Positions 1 through 11,866 of a DNA stretch of 64,000 nucleotides are shown one piece after another. Every line of letters begins with the position of its first letter. Within the stretch, counting starts at the first letter, position 1. The stretch covers positions 11,346,001 through 11,410,000 of the forward strand of contig CM114274.1 in assembly GCA_050084515.1 (NCBI GenBank), given 5' to 3'. This stretch comes from Blasia pusilla. Lineage: Eukaryota > Marchantiophyta > Marchantiopsida > Blasiales. The position numbers and the translations under genes are program-made. The notes below the pieces were generated by a model. The model was not told the DNA's origin and ran no database searches. It saw nothing but the letters and a program-made list of their open reading frames with translations.

Positions 1-1769
1 CGAACGTGTCTTTCTACGCGCCCGGTGATGGAATGGCATTCGTGATGTTCGAGTCCAATTCATCTTGGATAGGATCTCCTGGGGAGTATTTAGGTATCTA
101 CCCTAGTGATGGGTCAGTTGGACCGAAAACATTGGCCGTGGAGTTCGACACGGTGATGAACAGCTATGATATCGATAACAATCATATAGGCATAGACATT
201 GAGAAGATCCAATCTAGGAAGGCAAGAAGTGTAAGTGATCTGGCAATAACTATGTACTTTACCAAGAAGTTGTTCGCTTGGATCGATTACAATGCCTCGC
301 TTTCGATTCTCGAGGTTAGAATCAACAATGACCCTTCAAGACCGTCGGAGGCATTCATCTCTTACCCCGTGCATCTTGTCAAGGTTTTCAACGAGGAGCT
401 GGTTTGGATGGGATTCTCGGGATCAAATGGATTTTGCGATTGCCACAACTATTATACAGTTTATGATTGGAAGTTTACAAGCTCTTTCGCCAATCCCCCG
501 CCTCGGCCCCCTTCGCCCTCACCTGCAGAGCAGCGGGGATCAGATCCATTCACCTTCCTGCCATTCTCCCCGAAGTCATCTTCATCCAGCGCTGACGTGG
601 GCGTCATTGCGGGGGCAGTGATTGGCGGGATCGCCTTCATTCTTGTTGTCTCTGGACTCTTTCTTCTTCTCGTCCGCGCTCGAAGAAGAAAGGCTCTCGG
701 AGATGGGACGGGAGATCTGAATTACATTTTAGACCCTGGCCAAGCACGGACCTTCACGTACAATCAGCTAAGTCTGGCCACCGATAACTATGCGGAGAGT
801 TCAAAGCTCGGGGAAGGTGGATTTGGCAGTGTATATCGTGGTGTGATCCCTGGCACAGGACAGATGATAGCTGTTAAGAGAGTGAGCAGTGGATCGAGAC
901 AGGGACAGAAAGAGTATTTGGCTGAGATAACGATTATCAGCCAGATCCGGCACAGGAACATCGTTCAGCTACTCGGTTGGTGCAATGAAGAAAACGAGTT
1001 TCTGCTGGTATACGAGTTCATGCCCAACGGCAGCTTGGACAAGGCTCTTTTCGGTCCTGCTGGCAAATTTGTACTGCCCTGGGATTCCAGATTCAATATC
1101 TTGACCGGAACGGCCGCAGCACTCCAGTATTTACACGAGGGTTGCCGACTGCAGGTGATTCATCGAGATGTCAAGTCCAGCAACATCATCCTTGATCAGG
1201 AGTTCAATGCTATGCTGGGGGATTTCGGGCTCGCCCGAATGATAGACCATACGAAGAACCCCAACACGACAGTCGTTGTTGGAACTTTCGGTTACATCGC
1301 CCCTGAAGTACCCGTAAACGGGAAATTCACCGACAAGACAGATATTTATGCGTTCGGAGCCGTCGCTTTGGAGGTCGCGTGTGGCCGAAAGGTTTACGAT
1401 CCCACACTGCCGGCGGATGAGATTCTCTTAGTCGATTGGGTGTGGAGGAAACTCAGCGAAGACGACCTCTTGAGCGTTGTGGATAGTAAACTATACGGTG
1501 AATTCGACGAGCAACGGATGAAGTTGGTCCTTCAACTCGGTCTCGTGTGCTCTCATCCGGACCCATCCGAGCGCCCTCCCATTCACCAAGTCCTGGAGAT
1601 TCTTCAGGGCCGTGCCACCATGCCTTCCATTCCGCCTTCCAAGCCTGCTCTTGTGTACATTTCCGACTTACCTCGCGGGCCGCCCACTCCTGAGTCCGTA
1701 TCAAACTCGGGTCCCAGCGGTGCCGCATCCTCCGCTTCAGGAACGCCGGACTCATCCGAACACACTTAA
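1..1769 (+). CDS. L-type lectin receptor-like kinase, 5'-truncated by window edge
   Basis: Membrane receptor-like Ser/Thr kinase with an extracellular legume-lectin domain. The frame is open to the left edge; by comparison with the complete paralogue at 41015, about 125 N-terminal residues are outside the window. Numbering from base 6: lectin domain 1-157, with the sugar-loop GDG (Asp8), the metal-site EFDT...NNHIGIDI stretch and the C-terminal CxC (CDCHNYYT); Pro/Ser linker 160-195; one transmembrane helix about 199-223 followed by RARRRK; kinase from about 250. The kinase keeps the glycine loop LGEGGFG (268), Lys291, HRD 386-388, DFG 406-408 and GTFGYIAPE ending at Glu434, so it looks catalytically competent. 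No introns or lesions are seen and it ends at TAA 1767-1769. Sugar ligand and partner cannot be inferred. Confidence 0.93.
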   Translation, partial: NVSFYAPGDGMAFVMFESNSSWIGSPGEYLGIYPSDGSVGPKTLAVEFDTVMNSYDIDNNHIGIDIEKIQSRKARSVSDLAITMYFTKKLFAWIDYNASLSILEVRINNDPSRPSEAFISYPVHLVKVFNEELVWMGFSGSNGFCDCHNYYTVYDWKFTSSFANPPPRPPSPSPAEQRGSDPFTFLPFSPKSSSSSADVGVIAGAVIGGIAFILVVSGLFLLLVRARRRKALGDGTGDLNYILDPGQARTFTYNQLSLATDNYAESSKLGEGGFGSVYRGVIPGTGQMIAVKRVSSGSRQGQKEYLAEITIISQIRHRNIVQLLGWCNEENEFLLVYEFMPNGSLDKALFGPAGKFVLPWDSRFNILTGTAAALQYLHEGCRLQVIHRDVKSSNIILDQEFNAMLGDFGLARMIDHTKNPNTTVVVGTFGYIAPEVPVNGKFTDKTDIYAFGAVALEVACGRKVYDPTLPADEILLVDWVWRKLSEDDLLSVVDSKLYGEFDEQRMKLVLQLGLVCSHPDPSERPPIHQVLEILQGRATMPSIPPSKPALVYISDLPRGPPTPESVSNSGPSGAASSASGTPDSSEHT

Positions 1770-4430
1770 CTTATACTCACTACTAGTCATGTTTTCCCGT
1801 TCCGACTTCTTCCACTCTCACGTTTTCTCGAAGGGGAAAACACGAAGGAAGAGGAGAGGGGGGGGGGAACCACAACTGCGTGGAATCGTGTTAGGAGTAG
1901 AGAGAGTTCCCAGCTGTAGAGGCTTTGTTGGTTTTGTATGATTTTTTTAAAATCAAGAAGTCTTATGAAAGATATACTCACTCACACAGAAAGTGGCCCT
2001 CCATGGAGGAGCGACCTCCCAGGTGCTAATTGAATTATGTTAGAACACATGAAACATAAATGATAAAATGAGAGATGACTCTCTCTTTATGGTCTCTTAT
2101 GTACTTGTAACCTATCCTACTCATTACTTTCCTTTAACTCATCACATGTAACGGGAGAAATTACTTCTACTCTGATGTTCCTTATTCGAACACTCCCACT
2201 TAAAGTTATTCCATATCCTAGTACTTTGTTATAGTTTGTCACTTAAATATTTTTGCTTACTTTCAGGAAGACTGTGGTGAATATGTCCACTATCATATTA
2301 TTGTTTTGGTTATGGATCCCTTTTGTACTTGCTCTTCATATAATGATATTGGGTAGATTGAGAAAGTCATAGAAGAAAATTCTCCTACCATGGGGATTAA
2401 GGGAATTTGTTGTTGAGTTCGGTTTTCCCATTCGTGACCAAGATTGTCTCATCGTCAAATAATATGGACCCTAAATGGACAATAGACATCCCATAAAAAT
2501 TTGTAAGAAATCTATGATTAAAATAATATAGAATAATGATAAAAATTGTCAAACTTTAAGAACTTCTTTAAGATTGTACTTTGTGTCATCTTTGATTGGA
2601 TTCTCCCATCAATATTATAGTAGATATCTTTCCTGGCAAGACTATATATCAACTTATTGGCCATACTTTCTTCTTTGGTATTGTATGGTTTTCTCTTTTC
2701 AAATCCCTAGGTTTTTTCCTTATGAACAAGGGTCTTTTTTTTTTTTTTTTCCTTCCCTTTGGTGCTTAACCACATGCAACGTTCAAAAAATTGAGTGTAT
2801 CCTTGAGATTTGACTGGGTTGGAAGGAAGTCTTTATTTAAAAAAAAAAAGAAGAAGGAGTGGGGCCTTTGCAATTGAAACTTGATAATATCATATTATTT
2901 TGCAATACGAAAGGGATTCACAAAAGGTGAGATGTATGAGTTTTTGTCTCCTTTTGGATGAAATATATTTTCCTTTTCCCCACTAAATCACTTTTATGAA
3001 TCATAGACATCTTAAAGCCATTTTCAAGTGATGTTTCATGTTGATCAATATTGAGTCTTCAATTTTATTTCTTGTTTTTGGTAGTTAGAATGCAGCAATG
3101 ATGTCTCTTCGAGCTTGTGTCGGCTAGCTTTTGCATTGTTCTTTGATCAAGAATGTCGACTCTTTTTACAATGCTGATGACTCAACTTACAATTGGCTCT
3201 AGAATCAGATCTTTACAATCGAGCTCTTATCCCTTGAATCACCAAACCCAAAGAAAATCTGAACTCTCTCCATCTCCCCCATTGCTCCTCTCAAATCTGA
3301 TCTTCCTCATTAGATTTGATTGCTCTTGATCCTTCTCAAACCTAAAGATTTTCATAACATTGTAGTAGAGCGATTAGAGAGGAACAAAATACTTCTTATC
3401 ATTTATATGATATTTATTTTTTCCCTATATGCAATTGGGGACTTGCACATTCGCAACCATAACTCTCACCTCCTTCAATTACTCTTTCAGGTATCAATCT
3501 CAAGCTTGGTTTTGCATTAACTAATGAATTTGAAGTGGAATTTGAGTTCATATGTAGTCTAAGGGCCTTTCAAAACATATGCATAATTTCTATTATCTTG
3601 TCTTGAGCTTGGGCAGATTGCTTCCCAATCTTGATTCCACATTAATCTCAATATCTGACTCTTTCTTTCTTGAAGAGTGTCAAATATAGTTTTTTGTTTA
3701 TGAAAGTTTGTATATTGGCCAATTTCTCCATGATAGACAAGTGTCCTTGAACTATCTTATTCGAGCTTCCCCTACATCTTACAGCAGTAGTTTAGTTGAT
3801 TAAGTGCAATATTCTGATATCCAAGAGGTGGTAAGGATGGATTGTATCCCTCCAAACGTGGAGTAGCTTTATGAAGTCAGAAAGACCCACCTCCTCCATC
3901 ATGGATAGGAGTATCAAGAGTTTCTTTCTTGATGTTGGCTTTCTTCATTCTCTCACAATGTTATCGTTTCATACATAGAATGCAAGGGAGTTGTGGTCTT
4001 CACTTGGGAAAGGCACATAAATTGTGATCGATGGTGTATCATGCATTTAGGAGAGTGACAATAAACACAACCTCATTGGGAAATTTTTTTCCCATGCTTC
4101 ATGTTTGTAACTTTGTTGATGTGCGCATAGAATCTATTATTTTTCTCTAGTAAATTGAGTTCAATTCCTTACAATAAGACCAAAATATAGCGTAGGGCTA
4201 GCCAATCTCTATGAACTTGAATAGAGGAGAGATCTTTGAATTATTTTAAATCAAAAAATGAAATGCATTCTCGAATTACACATTCACCTTCAACTTCGGA
4301 TCGTATATGATGTTCCTTTGCTTAAAACCATACATTTGGCTTCTTATGTAGACATGGCAATACAATTTAAAAGATATAAAAATTTCTCACACCAACCCTT
4401 ACCTACCTATGGTAGTTGAACATAGTTAAT
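1770..4430. other. AT-rich intergenic DNA, no supported gene
   Basis: Downstream of the first receptor gene the sequence becomes AT-rich with homopolymer runs (a T run of about 18 near 2735). Open frames are short, biased and unrelated to known domains. It is probably old transposon-derived DNA, but I could not assign a family. Confidence 0.5.
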
Positions 4431-5860
4431 TTTGGAAAAATGGATTATTAGGGTGTATTTAACCTCCCTACACGATTCCGATCAAAATGGAAGACGAAAA
4501 AGAAGATCATAAATCCTAATGTCTACTTCGGCTTATGGAGTAAGAAATTGTAGGCAAAAATATAATTTCTGCTTTTCCTTTTAGCAAAAGAATGATCTTG
4601 AGATGAAACAGAATACACTTGTTCATTAAAATATATTTAACCTCCTTGCAAAGTTTAAGTGAAAATGGAAGTCTAACCAAAACCTCATAAGCGAGCAGTA
4701 GCCCGTACTCTACCTACACAAGTGGAATGAGGGAAATTTTTGAAAAAAAAAAAAAACCTCCATGTGGGCAAGGTGCGGGTCACTTTCTCCATCCTACTAC
4801 ACCCCTACTATACAAGCCTCATGCAGATGAGGGTTACAAAAGGGATTTGGGCCAAGGGGGGATGGTATGAAGGATGTGGTGCGGGCAGGGTGGACCAAAT
4901 GCGGGAAATCGAGCCCACACAGACAGGTTTGTGCGGGCTTAGGCTTCAAGGCCCGTGTAGGGCCTGCGTCTTAGCTCGCACATGTCCCTAGGGTGGGCTC
5001 GTGCGGGCTGCCAAGCCTGGTTTAACATCATGGGCAAGGCGGCTCCGGTGCGGGCCGCGGGTACTTGGGCCCACACGGACATGTCTATACTAAGGACAGA
5101 CATAATTGCGCGGACACAAAATTTGTCCGTGTATAACCTTGTATAGTTTCCATCATGAGAAAAATTAAAGTGCTTCAACAAAAGTCCAAACCAAAATCCC
5201 ATAAATAATAAGTTCTTGTAAGAATTATGCAATACAGCCTTACCAAGAAAAAATACGGTTTCCATTTTTTATGCTAATTAAAAAGATGATATTGAGATGA
5301 AACTGGTACACATGTTCTTGGGGATGTATGTAAGCTACCTAAAAATTTTCAATCCACGTGGAATTCCAACCCAAAGCCCATTAATCATAAGATTGTTCTA
5401 GCCCCAGAAGATATGGCCATGGTCTTGTGAAGAAAAAGTTACTGCCCAAATTTTTTTATGAATGTGAGGGGGGGAAGTCATGTAGCCTATCAAATATTTT
5501 TAAGAAAATTGGATATCCAACAAGAACGACATAAATTATAAGGTCTTTTTAGACTCCTGTGATATGGCCTTGAAAAGAAAAAGGTGATGTCTATTTTTCA
5601 TTTTCATATATGATCTTGAAATGAGACAATTTCCAATCAAAATGGAAGTCCAAATAAAATCCCATCATAGGGTGTCTCATTATTCATGCACAATATAAGG
5701 GAGTTGTGCATTTTCGTTTTAAACAACAATATGATCTTGAGATGAAACTTGATATACTTGTATATGGAAGTATATGTAAGCTCCCTATAAATTTTATAGC
5801 AGATTGAAACTAAAAAAAACCTCCAAAATTCATAAGGGTTTTTTTAGACATGTGAAATAT
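4431..5860. repeat. Degenerate tandem repeat region interrupted by GC-rich element
   Basis: Diverged units recur in the same orientation. The phrase GATCTTGAGATGAAAC or close variants occurs near 4589, 5284, 5611 and 5732. It is followed by TTAACCTCC/GTAAGCTCCC-like text and AAAATGGAAGTC plus CCCAT-AA phrases. Spacing is irregular (about 120-330 bp). The GC-rich segment at about 4690-5145 lies inside the array. No coding potential is seen. Confidence 0.5.
4690..5145 (+). mobile_element. GC-rich TIR-element relative (one end recognised)
   Basis: A GC-rich island in AT-rich DNA, full of GCGGGC/GCCCGC words. Its right end, GACATGTCTATACTAAGGAC then TTTGTCCGTGTATAACCTT (ending near 5140), matches the right end of the better-defined copies at 33273 and 60113. 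The left terminal repeat was not found, so the left boundary is approximate and the copy may be truncated. It belongs to the dispersed non-autonomous family described at 60763. Confidence 0.55.
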
Positions 5861-7230
5861 TCATTCAATCAATGCAAGATGTATCCTTCCCAGGATGAGT
5901 TGATTGGATGAAATTTGTCTTAGGTTTCAAAATGGATTCAAAATCTAAAATCTTTGTACAAAGAATATGTAGACCAAATAGTTATGTAAGGAAAAAATAC
6001 TATTTCGAGGGAATCTAAATTTTATTTCTTGGAATAAATAGTATGAAAAAATTAAAAGAAAGAAACAACATGGTTTAGTAGTTTTATGCCCACATGTAGG
6101 ATTGGATGCATCTTTTAGTTTGCATATAAAAGAGATGAGGTGCTCACAAAATGTTTTTTGATCAGTTGGAAAAAAAATTTTATTTGCATTTTTATGAAAA
6201 TTATTAGTACTTGATGGTGATATACACAAGTTTTTTGATCAGGAGGCACTTATTGGGAAAATTTCCAACAAAGTAGAAGACAAATAACACCGTGGCTGAA
6301 AATAAAATAATAAATAGAATGAGAATGATGATGAAACAACCATCTAGTAATTTTAAAATATTGGAGTGACAAACTTATCTAGATAATGTTTGAAATTTGA
6401 AATCATGAATATGATATAGCTAATTTCAAAGGTAGGTCTAGGAATAATGGCATCTTATATATATTGAGTAATTTCAGGTTTGGAAGACAAATGCAAAGTT
6501 GGTAATTTTAGCATTTTCAAAGGGACACATATCACTAACAGAGTTTTATGTTTCTTAGTCCCTCATTCAAATAATAGTATCAATCTCCCCTATTCATTCT
6601 TTATTTTATTTAAAAATTTAGAAGGATTTCTTTCAATTTCTTACATATAAAATTATTATCAAAATTTTAACTTGATAAAGAGGAGTTGATAATTATCTTA
6701 AAATTTAATAAAATTTTAGTAAAAAAATCCATATTAAAAAGTATTCCTAAGTCTCCTTGATGTTCATTATATATTCTCCTTTAAAAACTTAAAAAGGACC
6801 TATACAAAAAAAGAGATAAAATTTAACTTTAAACTTTATTTTTGGAGGAAAGCAATGAAAACTTAAAGGATAATAAGAGAATGGAGGGAAAATAGTTATT
6901 CTTCAAAATGATGAAATTGATTTCCTTTCTATCTAATTTTTAATATTCAAGTTTGGTTGGCAAATGTAGGAAAATTTAAACGACATTCTTGAAAAAAAAT
7001 TGATGAAACTTGGTAACTTTACTTTTCCGAATGAAGAGTTGGAGATTGGAAAAAGAAACAATTACTTATTTTCCCCGTTTTAATAAGGGATCCTAATCAT
7101 CCTATCTATCCTTATTACTTTTTGGATGTTTAACTCTAGAAATTCAAATTATAATTCTCTATGCTAGATTCTAAGAGATTGATCGCTATTACTATTGGAA
7201 CGGATAAATATGACAAGGATTAAATATGTA
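5861..7230. other. AT-rich intergenic DNA, nothing recognised
   Basis: Strongly AT-rich sequence with frequent stops in all frames. The one longer frame (5945-6229, minus) is low-complexity and matches nothing I know. No RNA gene or element ends were seen. Confidence 0.5.
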
Positions 7231-7965
7231 TGTGCTAAATTTGAGGTTATTGGAGATTGAAATTTGTCCCAATATGATTTTTTCTTAAGGATAGATCTAG
7301 AGTTTCTAAATCTTCTAACTCTACGCTATTATTATCATGTGATGGAATGAGAGATTTCAAAGAAGATATTGCCCCTTTACCCAAAACTTTATGAGATGTT
7401 TATTCCCTAGTACAAACTCTTAAGTAAAAATAACCTATATTGGATTTAGTGATTGCAAAGGGGTGATAGGCACTAAAATATTGATGTGCTAAATTTGAAG
7501 TCATTTGAGATTGAAATTTGGTCCAAATGTGATTTTCTCTTACAAGAAATCACATCTTTGTAATATAAATGAAAGTTAAAATATTAGAGTTCAACCAAGA
7601 AAATGATGCAATATATCTCATGGAGCCACAAGACATGTGACCATGAAAAACAGAAATTACAAGACATATGATGATTGTGGAAATCCAATTCAAAATGTTG
7701 AGCAAGAAGCACTTAATAACTCAAGGGCCTTCAAGGCTACAAATAATTTCTTCTACCTTTTTATTTCGAATGGAATCTCATACTTAAAGATAGATCTAAA
7801 GTTTCTAAATCTTCTAGCTTCGAGGTATTATTATCATATGATGGAACGAGAGATTTGAAAGAATATATTTCCCCTTTATCCAAAACTTTATAAGTGTTTA
7901 TTCCCTAGTACAAAATCTTTGAGTATAAATAACTTATATTGGATTTAGTGATTGCAAAGGTGTTT
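7231..7965. repeat. Direct duplication of a ~240-bp AT-rich segment
   Basis: GTGCTAAATTTGA..., the AGTTTCTAAATCTTCTA phrase, the TATTATTATCAT..GATGGAA phrase and TATTGGATTTAGTGATTGCA each occur twice. The pairs lie at about 7231/7486, 7303/7801, 7329/7828 and 7438/7936, giving two diverged direct copies of unequal length. No coding function is apparent. Confidence 0.6.
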
Positions 7966-8100
7966 CTAAAATATCTTAGTTTGTAGTAGATGGTAGTTTG
8001 TAGTAGATTTATCTCTTAATAATCTATACTACTATTTGAGGAGTGTTTTTGAAATATCGACAGTAGCATGTTCACCATGTGTCATTTTAAGCTAAAAAAT

Positions 8101-8460
8101 GGATGACGCGTGGCATAACCAGATGTTTTGGGTTATAGTATACGTAAGAATAGATGACGCGTGGCATAACCAGGCGTTTAAGGTTATAGGGAAAGTAAGA
8201 ATGGATGACGCGTGGCATAACCGGACGTTTAGGATTATAGGAAACGTAAGAAATGGATGACGCATGGCATAATCGACGTTTAGGGTTATAGGAATCGTAA
8301 GAAATGGATGACGCATGGCATAACCAACGTTTAGGGTTATAGGAAACGTAAGAAATGGATGACGCATGCCATAACCGCCGTTTAGGGTTATAGGAAACGT
8401 AAAAAAAGATGACTCATGACATAACCGACGTTTAGGTTATAAGAATGGATGACATGTGGC
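8101..8460. repeat. Minisatellite, ~51-bp period, about 7 copies
   Basis: Each unit starts GGATGACGCGTGGCATAACC or a close variant and continues with a CGTTTAGGGTTATAGGAAACGTAAGAA-like half. Starts fall at 8101, 8152, 8203, 8255, 8306, 8357, 8407 and 8447. The period is therefore 50-52 bp, with a shortened last unit. Because 51 is a multiple of three, a spurious open frame with a 17-residue repeat appears on the minus strand; it is not a gene. Confidence 0.9.
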
Positions 8461-8516
8461 ACTAGGTCAAAAATCCTAACTAACCTATATAATTAAAATA
8501 AGATTAGAAAGAACCT

Positions 8517-8650
8517 CCTCAAGGGTTGATTAGTGTCCACTAAAATTGATCAGGGTGTAACACGTATCATTAAAGGGTGACAATTCCTCAAGGGTTGATA
8601 CGTGTCCACTAAAAGTGATCAATGTGTTAACACATATCATTAAGGTCAGA
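8517..8650. repeat. Direct tandem duplication, ~69-bp unit
   Basis: CCTCAAGGGTTGAT begins at 8517 and again at 8586. In both copies it is followed by a GTGTCCACTAAAA..TGATCA phrase and a GT(T)AACAC..ATCATTAA phrase. Two units are visible. Confidence 0.75.
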
Positions 8651-8824
8651 CGATGAGAGAAATAAAGATGGGATGCATTTTAAATATCCTCCATGCTATC
8701 ACGGACACTATCTAGTATACTAAAGAGGTGTCCCTAACCCACCCATCGTCAGATTTAGCGTTCGAAACGAGTGCATGAGGAGGCGATTCTATGTTTTTGT
8801 TTCCTCTAGGGCCGACTTGAACGG

Positions 8825-10190
8825 GCAGTAGTAAAAAATATTTTCATATCAAACTACCAAAGTCCCTTGTGTTCTGTCCCATGGGGGAGTTAGCTCGTAG
8901 ACAGGCCTCTTGGCCGATTTCTTTTGGTGGAGTAGGTCTTCTCTCGACCGAGTTAGTGGCGCCCTCCGCTTTTTTAGGGAGTTGGGCCACAATGGCACTC
9001 CTCCTTTGCTCCCGATTTTGGTTAGAGATAGACCGCTCCTTCTACACTACGTCTCCTAGGTTGAGGATGGCTCTTTCCCACTTCAATCTTCACTCACAGC
9101 TTGTAGAGATTCCCTTCGAGTTGAGGCCAGAGCCGTTCTCCCCACTTTCTCCTCCTTAGTTACCTCCGGTTAGTCTGGGCTCCAATCTTCCTTGATGGAA
9201 GCCCACTTTGAGGCAGTTTTTAGAGGCACTATGTCTGACGGGAATATCCCCATGGAGGTTAGGGCCCGTATTCGCTCTTGCTCTAGAAAGGGGGCAGGCT
9301 CATGGGTAGGGGCGCGCCCCCTTCTCCCGGCTTTCCGTATCGCACCACTTACCTATACCACAGCGATGCGGTTCCGTTTGGGCCTCCCCCAACCATCGGT
9401 GGTTGGTTCGACACACTGCGAGTGTCGCCTGGATCCACTTGGTGTGCATTTGGCACGCTGTCCACTTGGAGGTGAGAGGATAGCCACTCACGATGCAGTG
9501 GGATATCATGTTCAGTATTGCTCGGGAGAGTGGCTTCCATGTGCAGAGAGAGAGGCACTACTCCATGCGGGATTCCCTTATTCGTGCTGATCTTTACATG
9601 ACACGAGAGGCCGAGGTGGTGGTGGCCGACATGGTAGTTACAAATCCTACGCGGGAGGCAGTGCGAGCCCAAGTGGTGGCCCAAGGGCGAATGATACAAG
9701 GAGCGGCGGCGGCGGCGGTGAAGAAGACACATATCTACAGTCGACTTCATGAGGGACACATCTTCATCCCCCTGGCCATAGAGATGTATGGGGCTATGGG
9801 GGAGAGGTTCGACTCGTTCCTTACGGACTGCGCCCATCATCTCCACTCGAGAAATGGGTTGTCCTTAGCATCTGCGATTCTCTATTGTAGGCAGCGGGTC
9901 TCCATAGCGTTGCAGCGTGCCCAGGCTCATGGGCTTTTGCGGCGGGCTCAGATTGTGGGAGACGCCGGCGCTAGAAGCCCACTTAGTGGTAGTCATAACG
10001 CTCTTGTTGTTACTGATATTGTCTCTGCTGTTGGTGAGTTTCGTCGTTAGGGGAATGCCCCCTTCTTCCTTTCCTGGTCTTGTTATGGCCTTAGGTTTTG
10101 ACTCTTTGAGTCCCCCTCTTTTGTACTCCCGATGGGTTTTCCATCACACGTTTTTATCGATGTGCTTGTATTTCTTTTCTGACGTGACGC
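8825..10190 (+). mobile_element. 5'-truncated LINE-like retroelement (C-terminal part of RT ORF plus 3' UTR)
   Basis: Remnant of a non-LTR-type reverse transcriptase ORF, in three pieces: 8869-9159 (frame 1), 9192-9590 (frame 3) and 9493-10050 (frame 1), so it carries frameshifts. Recognisable family landmarks are GGVGLLSTELVAPSAFLGSW, RFRLGLPQP, a C-x-C...GVHLARC zinc-like segment, ERIATHDAV, the FHVQRE strand, VVVADMVVTNPTR, HIFIPLAIEMYG and RQRVSIALQRAQA. All lie downstream of the polymerase palm, which is absent, as expected for a 5'-truncated insertion. The 3' flank 10051-10190 (GGGGAATGCCCC..., CTCTTTGAGT) recurs at 21811. Assignment rests on remembered family conservation. Confidence 0.75.
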
Positions 10191-11720
10191 TCTTCCACTT
10201 CCGTTCCACCGGAATCCGGATGTTCCGCGAACTTCGGACGCTGGCGCCCGAGGTCCTCGACTCCGCAGTGTAACTTGCAGGTGAAGAAGTCCCCCGGGGC
10301 CCACCCGGTGACCTGTTAGCCCCGTACTACTCCCCCCCGACTGGTTTGACTTTCGGTGATGAACGCGTCTCAAGTGTACATTTGCACGTACCGGACGCCC
10401 GCCCAACTATCTCTCGCTGCATACAAAGGGCTGCAGGGCGTTTGCGAGAGCCCCGATGATATTTGTTCGAGACGACAAAGAGTAGCGACGGCTGGCTAGA
10501 CGGACGTGCGTCTCGGTTACGAGGTCGTTCACTCGCCGTAGCTCTTCGAACGCTTATTGGGATTTACGACAGTTCATATATATGAAAGAAACGCTGAAAA
10601 GCTGCGAAGGCTGGGAGTTGAGGTTCATTTAAGCTTTTGTTTTCCCCTTGGAGGAGAGATTAGATTTTTGTTGTATGCGCCGATCGACACTCAGACACAT
10701 ACGTACGTACGTACTTAGGTCGAGTTGATTGCCTCAGCCTTCTTCACTGATCGAGCGTGCTCTTATGCCAAAAGGTTCGTAATTTTCTGCGATGTATGTG
10801 GTTATAGATGCAAGGTTCATTCCTGAGCGACGCCCGGGTGTTTTTTAGCAATCTTCATGATGCTTCTAACAGAATTCTCAAGATTTTCTTGCAAGTGGAT
10901 TCGGACGAATGTGGGCTGGTATTAGCCATGATATGTTGCTGCATTTCAATTGCGTACAATTGCGATGTACTGGGATGTATGGCCAGCGATGTCTTCAGAC
11001 CTACAGAGTAATCTCTTTCTCGTAGAGGATGAAGCTTCTGACAATGAGAATTCTTTTGCAATATTTTCTCCGATCCAGAGCTAAACTGGTTATATACCGC
11101 TATCAACGGCAGGGAGGAACCGTCACGGTTGCACTCCCTGAGAAGTTCTTTCAATCATGTGGACAAGAGGTTGATTCGCTTGTGGCAGCACTACGCGCAT
11201 ACCTTATAAGAACCAAGCCTCGTGTACGCATTCTTCCACGTCCTTAATCAGTTTAATATTCAAGTTCTTAGGTTGAAAAGATTTGAAAAAGTTGGGTTAA
11301 GGTATCTAGCTGTTGAAATAGCAGGAATTCGACCAAGCTTTCTCTTAGCTTTCCCTTTTGGGTCTATGGGGACGCTAGCGATAGTCTTCTTTACGATAGT
11401 TTAATTTGATTGATTTATTTATTTCCCTGAACCCCCATATGTGAGCCCCAAATGCATTTGGAACTCTGTACTCCACTGCCTCTCATCATGAAGGGCCACA
11501 CTGATTCTTGATTTGGTTGCTCTGCGGCCTTATTTTTGCGGGTTTTCATCCCTACTTCTGACGTTACCCATTTGTATTATAAAATATTTACATCTCATTC
11601 ATCAATGCTCATGCAGGGACACCAAAGGATTTACGTCACTGCGTCCCATTTCTTCCCGAAAAATCGTTGCAAAAGGTCGTGGAAGCCTGCTTTTTTAGAC
11701 TTGATAGTTCGTTTCGGGTT
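10191..11720 (+). other. GC-richer upstream region of lectin gene, no supported ORF
   Basis: Balanced base composition like the other receptor flanks, with an (ACGT)n run near 10700. Short open frames overlap on both strands without domain similarity. It is likely promoter and leader of the gene at 11867; no TATA box can be called with confidence. Confidence 0.4.
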
Positions 11721-11732
11721 GGGTTAACTGTG
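11721..11732 (+). promoter_or_regulatory. Shared leader motif GGGTTAACTGTG
   Basis: GGGTTAACTGTG starts 146 bp before the ATG at 11867. The same motif occurs before the paralogues at 25430 (identical) and 40861 (one change), at similar distance. Conservation may reflect a regulatory or leader element, or simply common descent of the duplicated upstream DNA. Confidence 0.55.
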
Positions 11733-11866
11733 TCTCGAGTGGTACTCGGGACGCAAGAGCTCCATCTCCGGCTGGTTGAGACTAACCTGAATGTAGTTTG
11801 GAGTCTCGCTAGTTTTACTCCGAGATCGAGATTGAGAATCCATCCTAGTTTGAGGTTGCTAGAAAT

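Noticed and set aside
8092-8367. 91-residue minus-strand ORF with a 17-residue repeat
   Set aside because: It is the 51-bp minisatellite read in frame; later units keep it open only because 51 is a multiple of three.
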